A program made the translations under genes and the position numbers. 52,211 nucleotides of DNA from an uncultured Prevotella sp. GTDB taxonomy: Bacteria > Bacteroidota > Bacteroidia > Bacteroidales > Bacteroidaceae. The stretch spans positions 1 through 52,211 of the forward strand of contig URCI01000016.1 of the NCBI GenBank assembly GCA_900546345.1. Reading direction: 5' to 3'. This document shows, in pieces, positions 1 to 9,631 of this stretch (position 1 is the stretch's first letter; the number at the start of each line of letters is the position of its first letter). The notes beneath the pieces were generated by a model, which did not search any database, was not told the DNA's origin, and worked only from the letters and a program-made list of their open reading frames with translations.

Positions 1-520
1 AGGTAGTGGTGCGGCTGCCACGGTGAGAAGTGGCGTGCTCCGGCGTGCGCTGGCCATAGACCACGGTGACGGCGAGGCGTTGACCGGGTCGGAGCACATA
101 TTTAAAGGCATCAGAGTAGATGTCCTCTCCTGCTTCAAGGGTGAGCTGGCGCTTGCCGTGGAAGGTCAGGTAGGTGACGGTCTTGGCATTGATGCGTGCA
201 TGGCAGGGCACCACGTTGGTCTCTTGCTGCTCGTTCAGACAGGACGGAGCGTCGGCGGGATCAGCGACATACACCGCACGGATGTCCACGGGTCCATTGC
301 CGAAATGGTTGCTGAGCTGCATGCGCAGTGTGGTACCTCCCATCGACACGTGGATGATCTGCCGGGCTGCACGGTTGGAGAGGCTGGTCTTGGGCATGTC
401 ACCCGGCCCGGTGAACTCCGGTGCTGTCGCCCATGTGCCTTCCCAGCGCTGGTCAGCGAGAAGGGGAGAGGTGACTAATAATAATAAGGAGAGAAGCAAA
501 TAGAATAATTTGTTGATCAT
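1..520 (-). CDS. Secreted SGNH/GDSL-type hydrolase, 3' end outside window
   Basis: Reading the minus strand from an ATG at 520 gives an open frame that runs off the left edge (about 173 residues seen). It begins with a signal peptide (MINKLFYLLLSLLLLVTSPL, cleavage near LLA-DQ), followed by RWEGTWATAPEF and, about 35 residues later, a segment like GTTLRMQLSNHFGN. The GTWA-x-AP opening and the LR-x-(Q/R)LSN-x-FG segment are the usual N-terminal jelly-roll-like part of secreted SGNH acylhydrolases, which de-esterify sugars or lipids. The catalytic GDS block normally follows further downstream and lies outside the window, so activity cannot be judged. It shares strand with the alpha-galactosidase upstream, across a repeat-filled gap, and may act with it in glycan breakdown. 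Family call is from the N-terminal domain only. Confidence 0.75.
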   Translation of the reverse strand, partial: MINKLFYLLLSLLLLVTSPLLADQRWEGTWATAPEFTGPGDMPKTSLSNRAARQIIHVSMGGTTLRMQLSNHFGNGPVDIRAVYVADPADAPSCLNEQQETNVVPCHARINAKTVTYLTFHGKRQLTLEAGEDIYSDAFKYVLRPGQRLAVTVVYGQRTPEHATSHRGSRTTT

Positions 521-533
521 AGTTTTTATAGTT

Positions 534-668
534 AGCCTCACCCCCGAACCCCTCTCCCAAGGAGAGGGGAACAGTATGCTTCAGGGGATCGGAAGATTGG
601 ACGTGAATGATAGTAATCTTGTCGGTAATTCCTCCCCTCTCCTTTGGAGAGGGGTGAGGGGGTGAGGC
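534..668. repeat. Inverted pair of 21-nt palindromes (second REP-like family)
   Basis: Two copies of a palindrome with arms CCCCTCTCC/GGAGAGGGG sit at 549-569 and 634-654. Each has a flank GCCTCACCCCC on its outer side (534 onward, and inverted up to 668), so the two copies face each other across about 64 nt, like a bacterial BIME. The same element recurs as an inverted pair at 32131-32341. It fills the gap between the SGNH hydrolase and the alpha-galactosidase. Confidence 0.8.
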
Positions 669-670
669 TC

Positions 671-2857
671 CTATTCAGCGATGAGATAGAGCACACGGCT
701 GGACCATGTGGTGCGGTCGTTCCAGTCGATGTTGTGGTTCATCGGCATCTCCAGACCGTGCTCCATGAGGTACGCGCCGGAGTAGCTCTTGCCCTCGCAG
801 TCGAGTGGTGTCTTGTCGATACGGTCGAGCTCATGCACCTTGTAGCGCTTGGCAGGATCGAGACCGGCCATGCGCACGCGCGGCACCTGTTGACCGATAT
901 ACGACTCGTACTTCCACCAGTACCACACAGCCTTGTCCTTGCTGTCACTGACATACATCAGGCTGGCGAGACCCTGCTTGTCGTAAGGGCTCTGCAGACG
1001 GTAGATGTTACCCATCTGCACCACGGGGCGTATCTGTTTATACTCTGCGATGGCGTTGCGGCAGAGCGTCTTCTCTGCCTCGGTCATGTTCTTAGGCTGG
1101 ATCTCCATGCCCAAGCGTCCGCTCATAGCCACGTCAATGCGGAACTTCAGCGGCACGACACGGCGTGTCTGATGGTTGGGCGATGCCGAGATGTGGCAGG
1201 CCATCGCCATGGCCGGGAAGAAATAGCTTGTGCCCCACTGGATGTAGATGCGCTGGAGGGCATCGGTGTCGTCGCTTGTCCAGAACTCATCAAACCAGGG
1301 CAGCACACCCCAGTTGACACGGCCACCACCGCTGGCGCAGTCCTGGATGATCAGGTTGGGGTATTTCGCACGGATGCGGTCGAGTGTCTTGGCAAAGCCA
1401 CGGTAGTAGTCGATGTAAAGATGACTTTGATTGTCCATGGAGAGATACTGTGAGCCGTGGTTCATAATGTCCATGTTGGCATCCCACTTGATATAGGCGA
1501 TGTCGGGGTGCTTCGTCAGGAGATTGTCAACGACCGAGAAGACGAAGTCCTGAACCTTGGGGTTGCTCATGTCGAGAACCAGCTGCGTGCCGCCGCGCCC
1601 GAGCACGGGGTTTCGTCCCGGGGCCTTGATGACCCAGTCGGGATGCTTTTCATAGAGCATGCTCTTGGTGTTGGTCATCTCGGGTTCAATCCAGATGCCG
1701 AACTTCACGCCGTGTTTCTTGGCATTGTCGAGGAGCCCCTCGATGCCGTGAGGCAGTTTGTTTTTGTCGACCACCCAGTCGCCGAGTGCGGCATTGTCGG
1801 TCTTGCGCGGATATTTCTCGCCAAACCAGCCATCGTCCATGACAAAGAGCTCGCCGCCCATATCGGCGATGTCGCCCATCATCTGGTCCATGCCCTTCTC
1901 GTTGATGTCGAAGTAGACGCCTTCCCAGCTGTTGAGCAGCACCATGCGCTCCTTGTCGCCGTGAGCGAGCATATACTTGCGTCCCCAGCGGTGGAAGTTG
2001 CGGCTCACGCCGGAGAGTCCCTCTTTGGAGAAGGTCAGGGCCAAGGGAGGTGTGACGAAGGTCTCGCCACGGCGCAGATGGTATTCCGAATTGGTCTCAT
2101 CAATGCCTGCGAAGAAGTAGTGATAGCTGCTGTTGTCGGTGACAGTGCGCAGTTTGTAGTTGCCGCCATAGCAGAGGGCAGCACCGATGACGTCGCCGCT
2201 GTTCTCCCGTCCTTTGCCGTCGAGCGAGAACATCATCTCGGCGTGGGCAGGCTGCGTGTTGTGCACACCGGCATGACAGCCCACGATGAGCTCACCGGGA
2301 TTCAAAGGCTCGGTGGTGACATTGGCCTCACAGGCCCATGCACCACTAAGATGGCTGGCCCACACATTACCGCGCCGGATGGGCAGCATGGCCGAGGCGA
2401 AGGAGGTCAGGGTGACGGTGCCCTTTTCCTTATTGGTGATCTCTGTCCATGCCTCGATCATGTCGGCATCGGGATAGGTGCGGTACTTCAGATCGACATA
2501 GAGGTTATATACGGGATCCTTAAGATGGATGGTGGTCACCTGGCCCTGGGTATCAGAACCGGTAACGACGAGTTGTGTAGAGAGGTTGCCATCAGCGTGA
2601 CGGCAGGCAAAGGCTGCCGGGTCGGGGCAATCCATACCATAGGCAGGATAGGCATCCATGCGGCCGTCCTGTGGACGTTGCAATGTCTGCAGGTCAGCGG
2701 TGGAGAGCCGTGAACCGAAATAGACATATTCCGGCTGACGTCCCTCGTCAGCATTTAGCACCAGAGAGAGATGTGGCGACTGCACGAGGATCTGCTTGGC
2801 CAAGGCCGACAGTGGGAGGCAGAGCGCCAAAGACAACACGAGTTTCCGATAGTTCAT
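671..2857 (-). CDS. Secreted alpha-galactosidase, GH36-type
   Basis: A 728-residue protein starting with a signal peptide (MNYRKLVLSLALCLPLSALA), so it is probably periplasmic or surface exposed. It contains the GH36/clan GH-D landmarks in order: an N-terminal beta-sandwich, then a TIM barrel with WEGVYFDINEKG, FVMDDGWFG, WIEPEM, the nucleophile motif IKWDAN (Asp459) and the acid/base motif WTSDDTDALQ (Asp529/530 region), then a C-terminal beta domain ending in RVLYLIAE. Full-length bacterial GH36 enzymes are about 700-750 residues, so this looks complete. It should release terminal alpha-1,6-galactose from raffinose-type sugars or galactomannan. A promoter -7 box lies 40 nt upstream. The divergent or convergent neighbours are unrelated in function except the downstream SGNH hydrolase. 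Exact substrate is not visible. Confidence 0.93.
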   Translation of the reverse strand: MNYRKLVLSLALCLPLSALAKQILVQSPHLSLVLNADEGRQPEYVYFGSRLSTADLQTLQRPQDGRMDAYPAYGMDCPDPAAFACRHADGNLSTQLVVTGSDTQGQVTTIHLKDPVYNLYVDLKYRTYPDADMIEAWTEITNKEKGTVTLTSFASAMLPIRRGNVWASHLSGAWACEANVTTEPLNPGELIVGCHAGVHNTQPAHAEMMFSLDGKGRENSGDVIGAALCYGGNYKLRTVTDNSSYHYFFAGIDETNSEYHLRRGETFVTPPLALTFSKEGLSGVSRNFHRWGRKYMLAHGDKERMVLLNSWEGVYFDINEKGMDQMMGDIADMGGELFVMDDGWFGEKYPRKTDNAALGDWVVDKNKLPHGIEGLLDNAKKHGVKFGIWIEPEMTNTKSMLYEKHPDWVIKAPGRNPVLGRGGTQLVLDMSNPKVQDFVFSVVDNLLTKHPDIAYIKWDANMDIMNHGSQYLSMDNQSHLYIDYYRGFAKTLDRIRAKYPNLIIQDCASGGGRVNWGVLPWFDEFWTSDDTDALQRIYIQWGTSYFFPAMAMACHISASPNHQTRRVVPLKFRIDVAMSGRLGMEIQPKNMTEAEKTLCRNAIAEYKQIRPVVQMGNIYRLQSPYDKQGLASLMYVSDSKDKAVWYWWKYESYIGQQVPRVRMAGLDPAKRYKVHELDRIDKTPLDCEGKSYSGAYLMEHGLEMPMNHNIDWNDRTTWSSRVLYLIAE

Positions 2858-2896
2858 TTGTTGATAATAGATTTAAATATTTGACTTGGTTTTATG

Positions 2897-2904
2897 CAAA
2901 GTTA
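2897..2904 (-). promoter_or_regulatory. Bacteroidetes -7 box upstream of alpha-galactosidase
   Basis: The minus strand reads TAACTTTG, a match to the Bacteroidetes -7 consensus TAnnTTTG, about 40 nt before the ATG at 2857. No TTG is present at the expected 19-21 nt upstream spacing, so the -33 element is weak or absent. Confidence 0.5.
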
Positions 2905-2984
2905 AGAAAAAAACAACTACCTTGTCTCACTTTACCGAAAAAAAAGCGGTGTGAGACAAAAATCGGGTATAATTGTATCAATCG

Positions 2985-3016
2985 ACAAAAAAAGACGGCC
3001 CCAACGGACCGTCTTT
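2985..3016 (-). terminator. Rho-independent terminator of the gltBD operon
   Basis: On the minus strand an 8-bp perfect stem AAAGACGG/CCGTCTTT (3016-3009 with 2998-2991) with a 10-nt loop is followed by an uninterrupted T run (complement of 2987-2993). It lies about 65 nt past the gltD stop and before the alpha-galactosidase promoter. Confidence 0.85.
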
Positions 3017-3082
3017 GTATCGTCACCTCGTAGAGGTAATTTCCCCCTTCACCTCTTGGTGAGAGTTGTAGAGAAAAACTTG

Positions 3083-4516
3083 TTATGCTTTCAGTTTTTT
3101 GTCGACCTGCTCAGCCACTTCCTTGCCACTGGCCATGGCGCGCACCACGAGGCTGGCACCAGAGGCAGCGTCACCGGCAACAAAGACGTTGTCGGGGAAC
3201 TGAGGCTGCTGTGGACGCAGGAAGCCCATGGCGAGGAGCACCATCTCGGCAGGGATGATCTCGGGATCCTTGGCGGGTTTCATCAGCGGACGCCCTCCCT
3301 CTGGATTCGGCACCCATGTGATCTCCTGCACCTTCACACCGGTGAGCTTGCCGTTCTTGCCGAGGAACTCCAGTGAGTTGATGTTCCAACGGCGCACGCA
3401 ACCCTCCTCGTGAGAAGAAGTCGTCTTGAGTGTGCGCGGCCAGTTCGGCCACGGATTCTTAGGATCATCGGGGCCCACGGGCGGCTTCGGCATGATCTCG
3501 ATCTGCGTCACGCTCTTGGCACCCTGGCGATGAGCCGTTCCGATGCAGTCAGAACCGGTGTCACCACCGCCGATGACGAGAACGTTCTTGCCCTTGGCGT
3601 TGACGAGCTCATCGCGGCTGAACTCCTGTCCGGCGAGCTCTCGGTTTTGCTGTGAGAGCATCTCCAGCGCGAAGTACACGCCCTTGAGGTCACGTCCGGG
3701 AATCTTCAGGTCGCGGGCTGTCGGCGTGCCGGTGGCGACGACCACAGCGTCGTAGTCTGCGCTGAGCTTGTCGATGGTCACCGTCTTGTCCTTGCCGAGT
3801 GTCGGGTCGTTTTGTATGTTGGCAGCGATCTCGCCTTTGTCGTCAGCACTCTTCTTCTTGGAGTCGACGAGCTTCACGCCAAACTCAAAGACGATGCCTT
3901 CCTCGCGCAGCAGTTTGAGGCGGCGGTCGATGATCGACTTGATGAGCTTGAAGTTAGGGATGCCGTAGCGGAGCAGGCCACCAGCATCCTCACGGGCGTC
4001 GTAGACGGTCACCGTGTAGCCCTTCTGGTTGAGGCGTGTGGCAGCTGTCAGTCCTGCGGGGCCCGCGCCGACGATGGCCACTTTCTTGCCATTGCGCTCC
4101 GGTACGTGTGGCTTGACATAATCCTCACTGAAGGCATGCTCGATGATGGCAGCCTCGTCCTCGCGGTTGGTGGTCGGCTCATGCTCCATGAGGTTGAGCA
4201 CGCAGGCCTTCTCGCAGAGTGCCGGGCAGATGCGGCCGGTGAACTCCGGGAAGTCGTTGGTCTCGGTCAGCAACTCGTATGCCAGCTGCCAGTCACCGCG
4301 GTAGAGGGCGTCGTTCCACTCTGGCGGTTTGTTGCCAAGGGGGCAAGCCCAGTGGCAGAAAGGTACACCGCAGTCCATGCAGCGGCTTGCCTGCAGTCGG
4401 CGGTCATTACTGTTGAGAGTCTGCTCCACTTCGCCGAAATCGTGGATGCGGTCATGTATAGGGCGGTAGCCGGCTTCCTTGCGCTCCACCTCTAAAAATC
4501 CTCTTGGATTACCCAT
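3083..4516 (-). CDS. gltD: Glutamate synthase (NADPH) small subunit
   Basis: A 477-residue flavoprotein of the usual GltD length. The N-terminus has the cysteine cluster CMDCGVPFCHWACP and a second CPALCEKAC, which bind two 4Fe-4S centres. Next is the FAD dinucleotide fold VAIVGAGPAGLTAA near residue 148, then the NADPH fold VLVIGGGDTGSDCIG near residue 314, and near the C-terminus FVAGDAASGASLVVRA, the second FAD contact. It passes electrons from NADPH to GltB for conversion of glutamine and 2-oxoglutarate to two glutamates. It lies 118 nt downstream of gltB on the same strand; the gap has short repeats but no recognised promoter, and a terminator follows, so the two are most likely one transcript. 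Start taken at the ATG of MGNPRGFLEVERK, the usual N-terminus. Confidence 0.97.
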   Translation of the reverse strand: MGNPRGFLEVERKEAGYRPIHDRIHDFGEVEQTLNSNDRRLQASRCMDCGVPFCHWACPLGNKPPEWNDALYRGDWQLAYELLTETNDFPEFTGRICPALCEKACVLNLMEHEPTTNREDEAAIIEHAFSEDYVKPHVPERNGKKVAIVGAGPAGLTAATRLNQKGYTVTVYDAREDAGGLLRYGIPNFKLIKSIIDRRLKLLREEGIVFEFGVKLVDSKKKSADDKGEIAANIQNDPTLGKDKTVTIDKLSADYDAVVVATGTPTARDLKIPGRDLKGVYFALEMLSQQNRELAGQEFSRDELVNAKGKNVLVIGGGDTGSDCIGTAHRQGAKSVTQIEIMPKPPVGPDDPKNPWPNWPRTLKTTSSHEEGCVRRWNINSLEFLGKNGKLTGVKVQEITWVPNPEGGRPLMKPAKDPEIIPAEMVLLAMGFLRPQQPQFPDNVFVAGDAASGASLVVRAMASGKEVAEQVDKKLKA

Positions 4517-4523
4517 ATCTTCT

Positions 4524-4634
4524 TAATGTTGAATGTTCAATGTTGAATGATGAGTTGTTTTCAATGTTGAATGTTGAATGTAGAATGATGAATGTTGTAA
4601 TAAGTCAACATCCATCATTCATCACTCATCATTC
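4524..4634. repeat. Degenerate AATGTTGAATG repeats in the gltB-gltD spacer
   Basis: The 118-nt spacer is almost entirely made of variants of AATGTTGAATG and GAATGATGA. The right part (4612-4634) is the inverse of the left (for example GAATGATGAG at 4545-4554 against CTCATCATTC at 4625-4634), so the spacer can fold as RNA. A short relative lies between susD and the glycan-binding gene at about 26144-26170. Confidence 0.75.
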
Positions 4635-7600
4635 CTAATAGTCTCTCTGCATGTCAGCGATCTTCTGCTGGAGCTTCTTGACCTGCTCTTCCTGCAGCAC
4701 ACGCTTGTACTCGATAGGCACAACCTGAATGAACTCCTCGACGTAGTGGTTCCATTCGTCGAGCATCGTGCGGGCGAGCTTCGAGCCGGTGTAGAGATAG
4801 TGCTGGCGGATGAGCTCATGGAGCTCCTTGCGGTAAGTGGTCTCCTCTACGAGGTTGATTTCCACCATGTCCATGTTGCAGAAGTAGTCGAAGTTGTGGT
4901 TCTTGTCCCAGACGTAAGCCACACCACCACTCATACCAGCGGCGAAGTTGCGACCAGTAGGACCGAGGACGACGACACGTCCGCCTGTCATGTACTCACA
5001 GCAGTGGTCTCCGGCGCCCTCCACGACGGCGATGGCACCCGAGTTACGCACGGCGAAGCGCTCACCGACCTGTCCGTTGATGTAGAGCTCGCCAGAAGTA
5101 GCACCATACAGACCCGTGTTGCCGGCGATGATGTTGTCCTCGGCGTTGAAGTTGCTGCGGATCGGGGGCAGGATGGAGATGCGGCCACCGGAGAGACCTT
5201 TACCGAAGTAGTCATTGGTCTCGCCCTCGAGTTTAAAGCTTACACCGTGAACGAGGAACGCACCGAAGCTCTGACCGGCAGAGCCCTTGAACTTGATGTT
5301 GATGGTGTCCTCGGGCAGGCCTTCCTCGCCATACTTCGAGGCGATGAGTCCGCTGAGCATGGTACCTACAGCACGGTTGGTGTTGCGGATGGCATAGTCG
5401 AGGTTGATCTCTTCCTTCTTCTCGATGGCGTTTTGTGCGCTGGCGATGATCTGCTGGTCCAGGAGATCATGGATGTCGTGATCCTGCAGCTTGGTGCAGT
5501 AGAGCGACGAGTCGCCGGTCTCGCGGTGGAGCAGGTTGGAGAAGTCGAGGCTCTTCCATTTGGCCACCGTCTCCTCGTTGACATTGGCTTCCTCAGCCTT
5601 GATGTCACGCGGCACGATGAGCTCGGTGTGACCGACTATCTCATTGAGCGAAGTATAGCCCATCTCGGCGAGATACTCACGCACCTCCTGAGCGATGAAC
5701 TTCATGTAGTTGACAACATTGTGATAGCTGCCCTGGAAGTGTGCGCGCAGTTTCGGATCCTGCGTGGCGACACCCATCGGGCAGGTGTTTTGCGAGCATT
5801 TACGCATCATCACACAGCCTAAGGTGATCAGTGCGGAAGTACCGAAGCCAAACTCCTCAGCACCGAGCAGGGCCATGAGGATGACGTCGAGTCCGGTCTT
5901 GAGTTGACCATCGACTTGCAGACGGGTCAGTGAGCGCAGACCGTTGCGGACCAGCGTCTGCTGTGTCTCGGCAATGCCGATCTCGGGCGAGATGCCTGCG
6001 AAGCGCATACTGCTGGCAGGACTTGCACCCGTACCGCCCTCTGCGCCGGAGATGACCACCAGGTCGGCCTTGGCCTTGACGACACCGGCAGCAATCGTGC
6101 CCACACCGCTCTCAGCAACGAGCTTCACGGAGATGGCGGCCTTGGGGTTGACATTCTTCAAATCGAAGATCAACTGTTTGAGGTCCTCGATGGAGTAGAT
6201 ATCGTGATGAGGCGGCGGCGAGATGAGGGAGATACCCGGAATGGAGTGACGTGTCTTGGCAATGATGTCATTGACCTTATAGCCCGGCAGCTGTCCGCCC
6301 TCACCCGGCTTGGCACCCTGTGCCACCTTGATCTGTATCTCCTCTGCGTTGACAAGGTATTCTGTGGTGACACCGAAGCGTCCGGAAGCCACCTGCTTGG
6401 TCTTACTGCTCAGGCTGATGCCGTCGACCGTACCGGAATAGCGGTCGCGGTCCTCACCGCCCTCACCAGTGTTGCTGCGTGCGCCGAGGGCGTTCATGGC
6501 CAGAGCCAGCGCCTCGTGGGCCTCCTTGCTCAGGGCACCGAAGCTCATGGCACCAGTGACGAAGTGCTTGACGATGCTCTCCACGGGCTCCACCTTATTA
6601 ATATCTATCGGGTTGCGCTTGAAGTCCAGGAAGTCGCGGATGAAGATCGGCTCACGCTTGTGATCGACGAGGTTAGAGAACTTCTTAAACAACTCGTAGT
6701 TACCCGTGCGGGTGGCGAGCTGGAGTGTGGCGATCGTCTCGGGGTTCCAGGCGTGGTCGATGCCGTCCTTGCGCCAGTGGAACTGTCCGAGGTTCTTCAA
6801 CGGCAGTTCGATATGGAGGGTCTCCTCTTCTTTCTCTGTGTCCACGGCAGCCTTGTGGAAGCGAAGCGCGTCGCGTGCGATGGTATCGAGACCGATACCG
6901 CCGATGCTGCTCGTGTCTGTTCCGAAGTAAGCCTTCAGCAGTCCCTGGGACAGGCCGACGGCCTCGAAGATCTGGGCACCACGGTAAGAACGGATGGTAG
7001 AGATACCCATCTTGGCCATGATCTTGAACAGTCCTTTCTTCACAGCCTTGATATAGTTGGCTTCGGCCGTCGCATAGTTCTCCTGGATCTTGCCTTTCTT
7101 TACCAGGTCGTCGAGGACGGCATAGGTCATGTAAGGACAGAGGGCGGAAGCACCGTAGCCCAGGAGCAGGGCAGCGTGCATCACCTCGCGGATCTCACCG
7201 CTCTCCACGATCAGCGCTGTCTGCACGCGCTTGCCCACATTGATCAGGTAGTGGTGCACGGCACTCACGGCGAGCAGCGACGGGATGGCGATGTGCTTGT
7301 CATCGATGTCGCGGTCGGAGAGGATGATATAGTTATATCCGTCGTCGACGCTCTGCTCGGCGTCGTGGCACAGACGGTCGATGGCCTCGTGGAGCCGCTC
7401 GCCGCCCATGGCAGGATCAGCGGGAGCCTCAAAGGTCATGCTGAGTTTACGTGTGTTGAAACCTTTATAGCGGATGTTGCACAGAATGTCGAGTTGGGCG
7501 TTGGTCAGAATCGGGTGAGGCAGACGCACCATCTTGCAGTTGGTCTCGTCGGGGTTGAGGATGCCGGTGCCCACACGGCCGATATACTCCGTGAGACTCA

Positions 7601-9167
7601 TCACGAGGTTCTCACGAATGGAGTCGATGGCCGGGTTGGTGACCTGGGCGAACTGCTGGCGGAAGTAATTGAAGAAGATCTGAGGCTTCGGTGACAGCAC
7701 GGCCAGCGGCGTGTCATTGCCCATGGAGGCTGTCGGCTCCTGACCCTTGGTGGACATTGGGATCAGCGTGTCCTTGATGTCTTCCTCACCAAAGCCAAAC
7801 TCCACCTCCTTGGCATGGAGGTGATCCACGCTGTTACTGACTTTGCGACCTGAACGGATGTTGGCCAGGTCGATGCGATTGGTGTTGAGCCACTGGCGAT
7901 AGGGGTGTTGCGAGGCAAGACGCTCCTTGATCTCTCCATCGTAGTAGATCTTGCCCTCTTCGGTATCGACGAGCAGGATCTTACCGGGTTGCAGGCGTCC
8001 TTTCTCTGCGATCTCCGTGGGGTCGAAGTCCATCACGCCGACCTCAGAGGCCACCACCATGGTGCCGTTCTTGGTGATCGTGTAGCGGGCCGGGCGCAGA
8101 CCATTGCGGTCGAGCATGCCACCGGCGTAGCGGCCGTCGCTGAACATCAGGGCGGCAGGACCGTCCCACGGCTCCATAAGGATGGAATGATATTCGTAGA
8201 AGGCCTTCAGGTCTTCGCTGATCGGGTTTTTGTCGTTGAAGCTCTCGGGAATCATCACCGACAGGGCGTGGGGCAGGCTCATGCCGTTCATGACAAAGAA
8301 CTCGAAGACATTGTCGAGCGAGGCCGAGTCACTCATGTCGGGCTGTACGATCGGCGAGATGTCGCGGATGTCGCCGAGTGCCTCTGACGAGAGCACGCTC
8401 TCACGTGCCTTCATCCAGGAGCGGTTGCCGCGGATGGTGTTGATCTCACCATTATGGCAGAGCAGACGGAACGGCTGTGCCAAGGCCCATGTGGGGAACG
8501 TATTGGTGGAGAAGCGGGAGTGCACAAGTGCCAGTCCGCTGGTGAAATAATTGTTGGTCAGATCGGGATAGTACTGACGCAGCTGCAGGCTGGAGAGCAT
8601 ACCCTTGTAGACGATCGTCTTGCTGGAGAGCGAGCAGATATAGAAGTCCTTGTCGTGGACGCGGCGCTCGATCTTCTTCCTTATTATATATAAGGTGCGC
8701 TCGAAGACAGGCACCTTGTCGTCGCTGACGCCAGTGATGAACACCTGCTTGACATCAGGCTCCGACTCCAAAGCAGCCTCGCCCAGGCAATCGGGGTTGG
8801 TGGGCACCGAGCGCAGATGCATGAGTTGCAGGCCCTCGCGCTCGATCTCCTCGATCATGATCGAAAGTATGGATTGTTGGCGTTTCTCATCCTTAGGCAA
8901 GAAAATCAATCCCGTACCGTACTTGCCTTTCTCCGGAACTGGAATACCCTGAAGCAATATAAACTCGTGGGGAATCTGTAGCAGGATGCCTGCACCGTCG
9001 CCTGTCTTTCCGTCTGCGCCCTCAGCGCCACGATGACGCAAGTTCTCGAGCACTTTCAGGGCATTGTCGACAAGCTGGTGAGACTTTCCACCGTGGATAT
9101 TCACCACCATACCTACACCGCATGCATCATGCTCGTAGGCGCTGTTGTACAATCCATTTCTTTGCAT
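4635..9167 (-). CDS. gltB: Glutamate synthase large subunit
   Basis: A 1510-residue protein, the normal length for bacterial GltB. After a 15-residue propeptide comes Cys16 in the motif HDACGVG, the N-terminal nucleophile of the glutaminase domain that frees ammonia from glutamine. The central domain follows, then the FMN-binding synthase barrel (GGEDRDRY, GAKPGEGGQLPG, GGTGASP) with the 3Fe-4S motif CVMMRKCSQNTCPMG near residues 1117-1130, and the C-terminal glycine-rich beta-helix (GGRISI, GNTGLYGATSGE, GGRVVVLG, GMSGGVAYV). With GltD it makes glutamate from glutamine and 2-oxoglutarate in the cytoplasm. It is first in a two-gene operon. A -7 box lies about 40 nt upstream. All domains appear intact. 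Confidence 0.98.
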   Translation of the reverse strand: MQRNGLYNSAYEHDACGVGMVVNIHGGKSHQLVDNALKVLENLRHRGAEGADGKTGDGAGILLQIPHEFILLQGIPVPEKGKYGTGLIFLPKDEKRQQSILSIMIEEIEREGLQLMHLRSVPTNPDCLGEAALESEPDVKQVFITGVSDDKVPVFERTLYIIRKKIERRVHDKDFYICSLSSKTIVYKGMLSSLQLRQYYPDLTNNYFTSGLALVHSRFSTNTFPTWALAQPFRLLCHNGEINTIRGNRSWMKARESVLSSEALGDIRDISPIVQPDMSDSASLDNVFEFFVMNGMSLPHALSVMIPESFNDKNPISEDLKAFYEYHSILMEPWDGPAALMFSDGRYAGGMLDRNGLRPARYTITKNGTMVVASEVGVMDFDPTEIAEKGRLQPGKILLVDTEEGKIYYDGEIKERLASQHPYRQWLNTNRIDLANIRSGRKVSNSVDHLHAKEVEFGFGEEDIKDTLIPMSTKGQEPTASMGNDTPLAVLSPKPQIFFNYFRQQFAQVTNPAIDSIRENLVMSLTEYIGRVGTGILNPDETNCKMVRLPHPILTNAQLDILCNIRYKGFNTRKLSMTFEAPADPAMGGERLHEAIDRLCHDAEQSVDDGYNYIILSDRDIDDKHIAIPSLLAVSAVHHYLINVGKRVQTALIVESGEIREVMHAALLLGYGASALCPYMTYAVLDDLVKKGKIQENYATAEANYIKAVKKGLFKIMAKMGISTIRSYRGAQIFEAVGLSQGLLKAYFGTDTSSIGGIGLDTIARDALRFHKAAVDTEKEEETLHIELPLKNLGQFHWRKDGIDHAWNPETIATLQLATRTGNYELFKKFSNLVDHKREPIFIRDFLDFKRNPIDINKVEPVESIVKHFVTGAMSFGALSKEAHEALALAMNALGARSNTGEGGEDRDRYSGTVDGISLSSKTKQVASGRFGVTTEYLVNAEEIQIKVAQGAKPGEGGQLPGYKVNDIIAKTRHSIPGISLISPPPHHDIYSIEDLKQLIFDLKNVNPKAAISVKLVAESGVGTIAAGVVKAKADLVVISGAEGGTGASPASSMRFAGISPEIGIAETQQTLVRNGLRSLTRLQVDGQLKTGLDVILMALLGAEEFGFGTSALITLGCVMMRKCSQNTCPMGVATQDPKLRAHFQGSYHNVVNYMKFIAQEVREYLAEMGYTSLNEIVGHTELIVPRDIKAEEANVNEETVAKWKSLDFSNLLHRETGDSSLYCTKLQDHDIHDLLDQQIIASAQNAIEKKEEINLDYAIRNTNRAVGTMLSGLIASKYGEEGLPEDTINIKFKGSAGQSFGAFLVHGVSFKLEGETNDYFGKGLSGGRISILPPIRSNFNAEDNIIAGNTGLYGATSGELYINGQVGERFAVRNSGAIAVVEGAGDHCCEYMTGGRVVVLGPTGRNFAAGMSGGVAYVWDKNHNFDYFCNMDMVEINLVEETTYRKELHELIRQHYLYTGSKLARTMLDEWNHYVEEFIQVVPIEYKRVLQEEQVKKLQQKIADMQRDY

Positions 9168-9206
9168 TTGCTAACGTATTTGGTTATTTCTCTATCAAAT
9201 TGACTA

Positions 9207-9214
9207 CAAAATTA
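9207..9214 (-). promoter_or_regulatory. Candidate -7 box of the gltBD promoter
   Basis: The minus strand reads TAATTTTG (fits TAnnTTTG) about 40 nt before the gltB ATG, in very AT-rich DNA. No well-spaced TTG was found upstream of it, so this is a moderate call. Confidence 0.45.
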
Positions 9215-9494
9215 CTAAAAATACTTCCAACTGTAAGAATATACCTACAAAAGGGGATATTGTTTTTCTTAGATAACTCCAAGAACTTACTATTATTATA
9301 TTAAAAGCAGATTAATTTGTCTAATTGTAAGCTAATAAGATCTAATTGCTTACATATTGCAGAAATGTAAAAGAAAGTATCTTTTGCATATACATGACGG
9401 AAAAATGAGGCGCACAAAAAGGCGTGTGGCGCTTTTCATCTGAATGACTTATCTTCGACATCGAAGCGAAACAAGAAATGTGTTACTTAGCACT

Positions 9495-9565
9495 GTGACC
9501 CAAGAAAAAGAAGGGAGGAAGACATCGCCACCTGTCGTTGCGATGTCTTTCTTATGGGTTGTCAC
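9495..9565. other. Long imperfect hairpin in the gltB-phosphatase gap
   Basis: A 71-nt structure: outer pairing of GTGACCCA (9495-9502) with TGGGTTGTCAC (9555-9565, two-base bulge), inner perfect 10-bp stem AAGACATCGC (9519-9528) with GCGATGTCTT (9540-9549), and an 11-nt loop. There is no ORF in it and no long T run right after it. It could be part of a small RNA, a 5' leader or a terminator; nothing in the sequence identifies a known riboswitch class. Confidence 0.55.
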
Positions 9566-9631
9566 TTTGTCGACCACAACTTTTTCAATTTGTGACAGCT
9601 CGTTCTAACTGCCTCATTCATAGCTTTTTGC

